From positions 1-8,178 of the forward strand of contig DNWZ01000090.1 in NCBI GenBank assembly GCA_003506095.1: 8,178 nucleotides of DNA, read 5' to 3'. This DNA comes from Planctomycetaceae bacterium (GTDB lineage: Bacteria > Planctomycetota > Planctomycetia > Pirellulales > Pirellulaceae). Position numbers and translations under genes: made by a program. Shown here one piece after another: positions 1 to 4,819 of this stretch; positions within the stretch are counted from its first letter, which is position 1; every line of letters starts with the position of its first letter. The notes under the pieces are model-generated. The model saw only the letters and a list, made by a program, of their open reading frames with translations. It did not search any database and was not told the DNA's origin.

Positions 1-449
1 TGTACCAGCCGCAAATCCCGCAAAATACGGGTAACATCGGCCGTACCTGTGTCGCAACAGGTTCGTGGCTGTGGATCGTTCAACCAGCCGCGTTCCAAAT
101 CGACGAAAAACGCGTCCGCCGCGCCGGCTTGGATTATTGGCAACACCTACATTTGACCGAAGTGCCGTCGTGGGAAAACCTGCGCCAGCAACTGCCCAAC
201 AAACGTTACTGGTACTTCAGCCGTTTCGCCACCCAGACGATTTGGGAAGCAGAGTTTACGGCGGGCGATGTGATCGTCTTTGGCAGCGAAACGAGCGGTT
301 TGCCCCGTTCGATCATGCAGCCCGATTCGATGGAATCGGTTCGATTGCCGACTGATCCACGCGTCCGCAGCTTGAATCTGTCGTCAACAGCGGCGATCGT
401 GTTGTACGAAATGATGCGGCGTCGAGATGCGCCCGGCAGCGATCGTTAG
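1..449 (+). CDS. trmL: tRNA (cytidine/uridine-34 2'-O)-methyltransferase TrmL, 5'-truncated by window edge
   Basis: This is a SPOUT-class methyltransferase that transfers a methyl group from S-adenosylmethionine to the ribose of the wobble nucleotide (C34 or U34) of certain leucine tRNAs in the cytoplasm. The reading frame starts at base 3 and gives 148 residues before TAG at 447-449. Near the left edge it shows IPQNTGNIGRTC, the family's N-terminal signature. The cofactor-binding trefoil-knot region follows, with VIVFGSETSGLP (about residues 89-100) and RSLNLSSTAAIVLYE near the C-terminus. E. coli TrmL has 157 residues, so only about five to ten N-terminal residues should be missing. The stop lies 3 bases from the stop of the convergent gene on the minus strand, with no room for a separate terminator. 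Other TrmH-like SpoU enzymes are possible, but the short length and the motif set fit TrmL best. Confidence 0.92.
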   Translation, partial: YQPQIPQNTGNIGRTCVATGSWLWIVQPAAFQIDEKRVRRAGLDYWQHLHLTEVPSWENLRQQLPNKRYWYFSRFATQTIWEAEFTAGDVIVFGSETSGLPRSIMQPDSMESVRLPTDPRVRSLNLSSTAAIVLYEMMRRRDAPGSDR

Positions 450-452
450 CGG

Positions 453-914
453 TTATTGCTGCGGGGCGTCGCCGTTAAGCTCGTGCGCTTTGCGTAACGC
501 CTTTTTCAGCCGCCGGTTTTCGCGCTGCAACCGCCGATTTTCGGCCTTCATCGCCCCACGAATCGTCTCGTTTTGCTCGCGAATCGTCTCATTTTGCTGA
601 CGAACCGTTTCCATCGCCGCTTTTAACCCCAGCGGATCAAAGCCGTGTGATGCCTGGGCAACGTGCACCATCGTTTGCTCGATCGTGTTGCCGACTTTAT
701 CGATAATCTGTTCGGCGGTCTGGGCGGCGATTCTCAGATCTTGGGCAGCGGCGACCCAGGTCATCGGATCGATCGGCTTGGGGGTCGGTGCGGCGGCTTC
801 GGTTGGAGCGACGTTAGACGATTGTCCAAGGCAGGGGGATGTGGCGACGCTGCAGAAAGCCAGAAAACAAGCTGTGATGAACGTAGTGTGCGGCTTCATG
901 AGGGGCATGATCAT
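453..914 (-). CDS. Hypothetical small exported coiled-coil protein
   Basis: I do not recognise a family. From ATG at 914 the protein has 153 residues; ATG at 899 (MKPHTTFITACFLAFCS) would give 148. Both follow the TAA of the upstream minus-strand gene (928-930), by 13 or 28 bases, so the two are probably co-transcribed. Residues 6-30 look like a signal peptide: a lysine, a hydrophobic core, then a small-residue site near CLGQSS; there is no convincing lipobox. A linker rich in alanine and proline (about 33-48) follows, then a helical segment, then three heptads of the form E-T-V/I-R-x-x-x (about 102-122). The C-terminus is a strongly basic Arg/Lys-rich helix (about 124-144). This suggests a secreted or periplasmic alpha-helical protein that oligomerises. 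The frame stays open upstream to 1136, but that extension overlaps the preceding gene and looks like its shadow. The start is uncertain and the function unknown. Confidence 0.65.
   Translation of the reverse strand: MIMPLMKPHTTFITACFLAFCSVATSPCLGQSSNVAPTEAAAPTPKPIDPMTWVAAAQDLRIAAQTAEQIIDKVGNTIEQTMVHVAQASHGFDPLGLKAAMETVRQQNETIREQNETIRGAMKAENRRLQRENRRLKKALRKAHELNGDAPQQ
559..600. repeat. Two 21-base tandem repeats encoding coiled-coil heptads
   Basis: Bases 559-579 and 580-600 are the same 21-base unit with three mismatches. A more diverged third unit follows at 601-621. Read on the minus strand, each unit encodes seven residues of the pattern E-T-I/V-R-x-x-x, exactly one heptad, so the coiled coil appears to have grown by heptad duplication. 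Confidence 0.8.
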
Positions 915-927
915 GTTCCAGCAACGA

Positions 928-1566
928 TTAAGCCAGCGCGGGACGTTTGGCGCAGCGTGAAAAACCTTCGCCGATAGCCCACAAGCCGACACCGACGCAG
1001 CCGCCGACGGGGCCGCCCAGCGCCGTGCCGATCGCTGCGGAACCGACCAAGCCGACTCCCGCACCAGCCTTCTCTGCTGTTTTGGAATCGACGCCATGCT
1101 GGGAAAGAATGACTTCGGTGCCCAACTGAGCCGCATCAGCGACCAGCAGCGCGGGGCTGGCCGAACGCAACAGCGTTTTGCCGCTGAGCGTCACAACGGT
1201 CTTGGTCAACATGCGGGCCATCAACTTACTGCCACCAGCGGCCATGCGTCGCTCGATGCTGCGGACTTGTGAGCTGTGTGCGAGCCCCGATTTGCACCAA
1301 CTGGCAAAGTGTTCGCAATTGCGATAACAGAGGTTGTATCCCGGTTCACCCAATCGCGAAGCGGCACGCTCGACTACCAAGTCGGGCTCGTCACAGGTAT
1401 CCCACAAACGAAAATGCAACCTGCGGCCTAGCACGAAATCATCCAGCGGCACTTGGCAAATCTTGCCGCTGGCACGGCTGAGATGCACCACGCTGCCATC
1501 GCCGAAGTCGATGCCGTGGTGCGTGTAAATGCCGTGAGAAACGAAAATATGATCCGCTCGTGCCAT
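928..1566 (-). CDS. LRAT/NC-domain (permuted papain-like) hydrolase or acyltransferase
   Basis: The protein has 212 residues from ATG at 1566. It begins MARADHIFVSHGIYTHHGID, as LRAT/NC-domain proteins typically do. It carries the family's catalytic set: His in YTHHGI (16 or 17), a second His in VVHLS (28), and Cys in NCEHFASWC (84). LRAT-like enzymes are circularly permuted papain-fold proteins; animal members are acyltransferases or phospholipases, and the substrates of bacterial members are mostly unknown. Residues about 165-205 form a glycine/alanine-rich hydrophobic tail that could insert in or lie against a membrane. There is no signal peptide. The frame is open upstream to a TTG at 1644 (238 residues), but those 26 residues do not resemble the family. 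A G-rich stretch lies about 10 bases before 1566. The coiled-coil gene follows 13 bases after the stop. The family is clear; the biochemical role is not. Confidence 0.87.
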   Translation of the reverse strand: MARADHIFVSHGIYTHHGIDFGDGSVVHLSRASGKICQVPLDDFVLGRRLHFRLWDTCDEPDLVVERAASRLGEPGYNLCYRNCEHFASWCKSGLAHSSQVRSIERRMAAGGSKLMARMLTKTVVTLSGKTLLRSASPALLVADAAQLGTEVILSQHGVDSKTAEKAGAGVGLVGSAAIGTALGGPVGGCVGVGLWAIGEGFSRCAKRPALA

Positions 1567-1644
1567 CTTTCCCAAATCCCCCGCCGCGACAGATCGAAAC
1601 CGCTGGTCTTCATCATTGACGCAGCTGATTGGCCGGTCAAGCAA

Positions 1645-1784
1645 TAAATCGGCATTGCGTTTTTAATCCGCGACGAAGCGATGGATTGAATCGCCATGAG
1701 CGATGTCGAAACGTGCCCGCTAGAAGGTTACATTAAACGCTTCTTCGAGGTATTTGACGGACACCTTTTGGCGAGGCGATTTTC
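1645..1784. other. Divergent intergenic region between LRAT-domain gene and Rpn-like gene
   Basis: These roughly 140 bases (about 220 if the LRAT-domain gene starts at 1566) must hold the promoters of two divergent genes. I see no convincing -35/-10 pair: a TTGACG at 1754-1759 has no matching -10 at the right spacing. GAGG at 1773-1776, eight bases before ATG 1785, is a plausible ribosome binding site for the Rpn-like gene. Confidence 0.5.
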
Positions 1785-2840
1785 ATGTCAGCTTCAGAAA
1801 CCCATCCACCGGCCGCCGCAGACAACTCGCCCGAACGAGACGAAGCGATTCAATCGCCTCACGATCGACTAGTGACTCTCACGCTGCAAAAAATCGATGC
1901 GGCCCGAGATCTGATCGCAAACCATTTGCCCGGCGAAGTGGTCGAACATTTGAAACTCGATACGCTGGCGCCGGTCGATACCAGCTTGATTGATCACAAC
2001 TTGCGACGCCGATTCGCTGATCGGCTTTTTTCGGTCGAAGTGACCGAGGAAACAGTCAATCGTTTTTCAATGCGGAATAAGTACGTTTACGTGCTGATCC
2101 TGATTGACCACAAGAGTACCGACGATTCGCGAGTCTTGATTCAGATGCTCGGCTACATGGTTCGCATCTGGGAGAACGCGTTGGCCAACAACCAGCCACT
2201 GGTCCCGATTCTGCCTTGGGTGCTCTACAACGGCGTAGGGCCTTGGAGGGCGGCGCGTAGTTTGGCCGATTTGATTCCAGTTCCTGAGAGCTGGAAACGC
2301 TATATCCCCGCGCTAGAATTGCTGATTTTGGATATTGGCAGGATGGACGATGGCGCAATGGTGGGCGAACCGATTTTGCACGCTGCGCTTAAGCTGTTAA
2401 AATATGGCAGGCAAGCCGATTTAGAGGCTATCCTACGGTCGATTTTTGAAATGCTCGCTCAGTCGCTGAGCGGTCAACAGGCTCGAAACTTGCTTGATAC
2501 GATCAGGATTTATGTGATGTCAGTGAATCCAATTCTCGGTGAAGAAAAAATGAGTGAACTGGCGACGGAGTTTTGGCCGGTTCAACCCGAACCCGGTTCA
2601 GTTGCTGACCAGCTGATAAAGAAGGGTGAGGCACGTGGGGAGAAACGCGGTGAAAAACGTGGGGAGAAACGAGGAGAGGCACGTGGTCAAGCTCGTGAAA
2701 AGAGGAACACGATTCGGATCCTGCAATCGATCCTGAGCATCCCTCAGTCGACCGACACAGAACTGAGCGATAAAAAACTCGAGGAGTTACAGGTAATGAT
2801 TGAGCAGCTTCAGCAGATGATCATCAATCGCCCCAGCTGA
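1785..2840 (+). CDS. Rpn/YhgA-like family PD-(D/E)xK nuclease (recombination-promoting nuclease / 'putative transposase')
   Basis: A 351-residue protein whose ATG follows GAGG by eight bases. Residues about 25-235 match the YhgA-like/Rpn fold. They start with the helical segment HDRLVTLTLQKIDAARDLI, then FADRLFSV with Asp79, then YVYVLILIDHKST with Asp108 and Lys110, giving D...DxK, a complete PD-(D/E)xK metal-nuclease core. LPWVLYNG (144-150) matches the family's P-x-V-x-Y-N-G element. Residues 281-304 are a charged hinge of five GE(A/K)R units plus GQAR. Residues about 305-348 form a helical, probably dimerising tail. Family members in E. coli are DNA endonucleases that raise RecA-independent recombination, and some act in phage defence. 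Many are annotated as transposases, but no terminal inverted repeats surround this gene. ATG 2550 inside it follows GGTGA by seven bases and could produce a 96-residue C-terminal protein. Its last 117 codons, stop included, are repeated immediately downstream. Confidence 0.88.
   Translation: MSASETHPPAAADNSPERDEAIQSPHDRLVTLTLQKIDAARDLIANHLPGEVVEHLKLDTLAPVDTSLIDHNLRRRFADRLFSVEVTEETVNRFSMRNKYVYVLILIDHKSTDDSRVLIQMLGYMVRIWENALANNQPLVPILPWVLYNGVGPWRAARSLADLIPVPESWKRYIPALELLILDIGRMDDGAMVGEPILHAALKLLKYGRQADLEAILRSIFEMLAQSLSGQQARNLLDTIRIYVMSVNPILGEEKMSELATEFWPVQPEPGSVADQLIKKGEARGEKRGEKRGEKRGEARGQAREKRNTIRILQSILSIPQSTDTELSDKKLEELQVMIEQLQQMIINRPS
2538..2552 (+). promoter_or_regulatory. Candidate internal ribosome binding site and ATG within the Rpn-like gene
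   Basis: GGTGA at 2538-2542 is followed seven bases later by an in-frame ATG at 2550-2552 (Met256). Translation from here would give a 96-residue protein holding only the hinge and helical tail. Internal starts making short C-terminal proteins are known for E. coli rpn genes; that this one is used is inferred. Confidence 0.4.
2625..2696 (+). repeat. 12-base tandem repeat encoding GE(A/K)R hinge, six units
   Basis: Six consecutive 12-base units encode GEAR, GEKR, GEKR, GEKR, GEAR and GQAR (residues 281-304 of the Rpn-like protein). The units differ at third codon positions, so they are not a very fresh expansion. The downstream copy has only GGAR, GEAR and GQAR. Copy-number change in whole units keeps the frame and changes only hinge length and charge. 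Confidence 0.9.
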
Positions 2841-2891
2841 CACTTGCTTGATACGATCAGGATTTATGTGATGTCAGTGAATCCAATTCTC

Positions 2892-2906
2892 GGTGAAGAA
2901 AAAATG
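2892..2906 (+). promoter_or_regulatory. Candidate ribosome binding site and ATG of the duplicated C-terminal ORF
   Basis: GGTGA at 2892-2896 and ATG at 2904-2906, spacing seven bases, are identical to the internal site in the upstream gene. This is the only start in the second copy with a Shine-Dalgarno-like element: TTG 2844 and ATG 2871 have none. Confidence 0.4.
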
Positions 2907-3158
2907 AGTGAACTGGCGACGGAGTTCTGGCCGGTTCAACCCGAACCCGGTTCAGTTGCTGACCAGCTGATAAAGAAGGGTGGGGCACGTGGGGAGGCAC
3001 GTGGTCAAGCCCGAGAAAAGAGGAACACGATTCGTATCCTGCAATCGATCCTGAGCATCCCGCAGTCGACCGACCAAGAACTGAGTGACAAGAAACTCGA
3101 GGAGTTACAGTTAATGATTGAGCAGCTTCAGCGGATGATCATGAATCAACCTAGCTGA
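2904..3158 (+). CDS. Stand-alone C-terminal copy of the Rpn-like protein (possible short regulator, or gene remnant)
   Basis: This frame encodes 84 residues from ATG 2904, or 104 from TTG 2844 just after the upstream stop. It repeats the hinge and helical tail of the preceding nuclease and has no nuclease core. I chose 2904 because GGTGA precedes it by seven bases. Against the upstream copy it lacks three GEKR units. By my count it has about six amino-acid changes (E to G, T to Q, V to L, Q to R, I to M, R to Q) and about nine silent codon changes, with no frameshift or stop. That mild excess of silent change hints that the frame has been kept. In E. coli Rpn systems the short C-terminal protein blocks the full-length toxin, so this could be an antitoxin-like partner. 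It may equally be the surviving end of a deleted paralogue. Confidence 0.5.
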   Translation: MSELATEFWPVQPEPGSVADQLIKKGGARGEARGQAREKRNTIRILQSILSIPQSTDQELSDKKLEELQLMIEQLQRMIMNQPS

Positions 3159-3166
3159 GGATATTG

Positions 3167-3191
3167 CCGCGACGCGTCATCAACGTCGCGG
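3167..3191. terminator. Hairpin between convergent genes, possible bidirectional terminator
   Basis: CCGCGACG at 3167-3174 and its exact reverse complement CGTCGCGG at 3184-3191 form an eight-base GC-rich stem with a nine-base loop. It lies 8 bases after the stop of the Rpn C-terminal copy and 22 bases beyond the stop of the convergent dehydratase gene. No clear T-run follows on either side, so intrinsic termination is plausible but not certain. Confidence 0.5.
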
Positions 3192-3213
3192 TTCGGATAG
3201 GCTCTTAGCGTCT

Positions 3214-4767
3214 TTAAAGCGTCGGGCCGACGGTCCAGGGCACGAACTCGTTGTCGCCCATACCGAGCAATTCGCTCGCCGTCTTTTGCCCGCTGGCAAC
3301 CCGCAGTGCGAACTCGAAAAACTGGTCGCCAACTTCCTGAACACTTTGACCTTCGATGATTTCCCCGGCGTTCAGATCCATATCTTCGCGCATGCGATGG
3401 AACAATAACGAATTGCTGGCGATCTTGATTGACGGCGTCGGTTTACACCCATAACAACTGCCACGTCCGGTCGTGAACATGACCAAGTTCGCTCCTCCAG
3501 CGACTTTCCCGGTAATACTGGCCGGGTCAAAACCGGGACTGTCCATCACGCCCAGCCCTGGTGTGTCGATCGGCTCGGCGTAGTGATAAACCGCTTCGAG
3601 CGCCGTACTGCCGCTTTTGGAAACCGCACCGAGCGACTTTTCAGTGATCGTTGTCAAACCGCCCGCTTTGTTTCCCATCGATGGGTTGTTATCAATCGTG
3701 CCACCGTACATGGCGACGTATTGCTTCCACCAATCGATCCGCTCCAGCAATCGATTAGCGACCGAAACGTTACGACTTCGCTGGACCAACAAATGCTCGG
3801 CCCCATACAGTTCGGTCGTCTCGGACAAGACCGCTCGACCGCCACAGGCGACAATCCGATCGGCAACAATGCCGACAGCAGGATTTGCGGTGATGCCCGA
3901 ATATCCATCGGATCCGCCGCATTCCAGCGCGAGCGTCAGATGGGATGCGTCGACCGTTGTGCGGGTCGCCAAATTGGCTTGGTCAAGCAACGTTTCGACC
4001 CACCGCTCTGCCTTTTCGATCGTCGCCCGCGTGCCGCCCATTTGTTGCATCGTCATCACCGGAGTCGCTCCGGGACGCAGCAGCGGTCGGTCGTCCAGCG
4101 TTGTGATCGGTACAACTTGGTGCGCTTCGGCCAAATAATCGGATGTCGTTTGTTCGCACCCCAGGCCGAGCACCAGCGAAGCGCCGACGTTAGGATGCCG
4201 CACATAACCGGCCAGCGTTCGGCCAAGCATTTCATGTTTCAGCGAACCGTATGCGATCGCACATCCGGTCGTGTGAGTCGCTGCGAAGACGCCGTCGACG
4301 TTGGGCCAGCGTTTCATGCGCTGGGCATCGAACTTGGCGACGACCATTTTGCAAACCGACGCACTGCAGTTGACGGTTGAAACCAGGCAGACGTAATTGC
4401 GGGTGCCAACGCGACCATCGGCGCGGACAAACCCTTCGAACGATCGCTTCATCGGCGCCGGTGGCGGTGGAGGCGAAGTGCTGTGGGCGATGCTTTCGCT
4501 GCGATGATCTTCGCCCAGATTATGAGAATGAACGTGCTGGCCGATCGCAATTTCACAAATTGCTTTGCCGATCCGCTGGCCATACTTCAACACCGACTGC
4601 CCGCTTGCCACATCGCGAACGGCTAACTTGTGACCCGGCGGAATCGCTTGGGAAGTCGTCACCGTCGTACCAGCGATGTCCAGCGACTGCCCGGCAGCAA
4701 TCGCGACGATGGCAATCGCGACATTGTCCGACGGATGAAGCAGAATGGCGGAAGGTGAGTTCGGCAT
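3214..4767 (-). CDS. uxaA: UxaA-family altronate/galactarate dehydratase
   Basis: A full-length 517-residue member of the UxaA/GarD family (E. coli UxaA about 495, GarD about 523), cytoplasmic metal-dependent enzymes that dehydrate sugar acids such as D-altronate to 2-keto-3-deoxy acids. Residues about 5-82 form the N-terminal SAF domain, ending in IGQHVHSHNLG. A proline-rich linker (99-105) leads to the catalytic part. That part shows GRVGTRNYV (118-126), HTTGCA (165-170), ECGGSDGYSGITANPAVG (282-299), GNKAGGLTTITEKSLGA (about 365-381) and TTGRGSCYGCKPTPSIKIASN (432-452). No other hexuronate gene is adjacent, so the exact substrate cannot be settled; galactarate dehydratase or another sugar-acid dehydratase remains possible. 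The ATG at 4767 has no strong ribosome binding site. It lies 52 bases after thrC on the same strand, so co-transcription is possible. Confidence 0.93.
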   Translation of the reverse strand: MPNSPSAILLHPSDNVAIAIVAIAAGQSLDIAGTTVTTSQAIPPGHKLAVRDVASGQSVLKYGQRIGKAICEIAIGQHVHSHNLGEDHRSESIAHSTSPPPPPAPMKRSFEGFVRADGRVGTRNYVCLVSTVNCSASVCKMVVAKFDAQRMKRWPNVDGVFAATHTTGCAIAYGSLKHEMLGRTLAGYVRHPNVGASLVLGLGCEQTTSDYLAEAHQVVPITTLDDRPLLRPGATPVMTMQQMGGTRATIEKAERWVETLLDQANLATRTTVDASHLTLALECGGSDGYSGITANPAVGIVADRIVACGGRAVLSETTELYGAEHLLVQRSRNVSVANRLLERIDWWKQYVAMYGGTIDNNPSMGNKAGGLTTITEKSLGAVSKSGSTALEAVYHYAEPIDTPGLGVMDSPGFDPASITGKVAGGANLVMFTTGRGSCYGCKPTPSIKIASNSLLFHRMREDMDLNAGEIIEGQSVQEVGDQFFEFALRVASGQKTASELLGMGDNEFVPWTVGPTL

Positions 4768-4819
4768 AGCGAAAAGTGGACAGAACCCATGGGCCTACGA
4801 CGCGACTCTGTGGCGATCT

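Larger units (their letters stand above)
2488..3158 (+). repeat. In-frame tandem duplication of the 3' end of the Rpn-like gene (period 354 bases)
   Basis: Bases 2488-2840 and 2842-3158 are two direct copies offset by 354 bases (118 codons), so the second copy stays in the same frame after the TGA at 2838-2840. Counting by eye, about 17 mismatches occur over 315 aligned bases, plus one 36-base gap in the second copy. The gap removes exactly three 12-base hinge units (GEKR three times). The first 141 bases carry one mismatch (2573/2927); nearly all other changes lie after the hinge. Both copies end in AGCTGA, after which similarity stops. Confidence 0.97.

Noticed and set aside
915..1136. Upstream extension of the coiled-coil gene to ATG 1136
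   Set aside because: The added residues overlap the LRAT-domain gene in another frame, are Ser/Arg/Ala-rich and would bury the signal peptide; ATG 914 or 899 is far more sensible.
1754..1759. TTGACG as a -35 element for the Rpn-like gene
   Set aside because: The bases 17 positions downstream read CGATTT, which is not a usable -10, and they overlap the ribosome binding site region.
1696..1872. 58-codon plus-strand frame beginning ATG AGC GAT upstream of the Rpn-like gene
   Set aside because: It overlaps the well-supported Rpn start in another frame, and its second half is rich in Arg/Pro/Thr as expected of a shadow; no ribosome binding site is evident.
1785..3158. Rpn-like gene as the transposase of an insertion sequence
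   Set aside because: The family is often labelled transposase, but no terminal inverted repeats or target-site duplications are visible, and the only repeat is the direct duplication of its 3' end.
3583..4380. Long open frames on the plus strand (265 and 173 codons) opposite the dehydratase gene
   Set aside because: The minus strand encodes a complete, motif-rich UxaA-family protein over the same bases; the plus-strand frames show no family motifs and are typical antisense shadows in GC-rich DNA.
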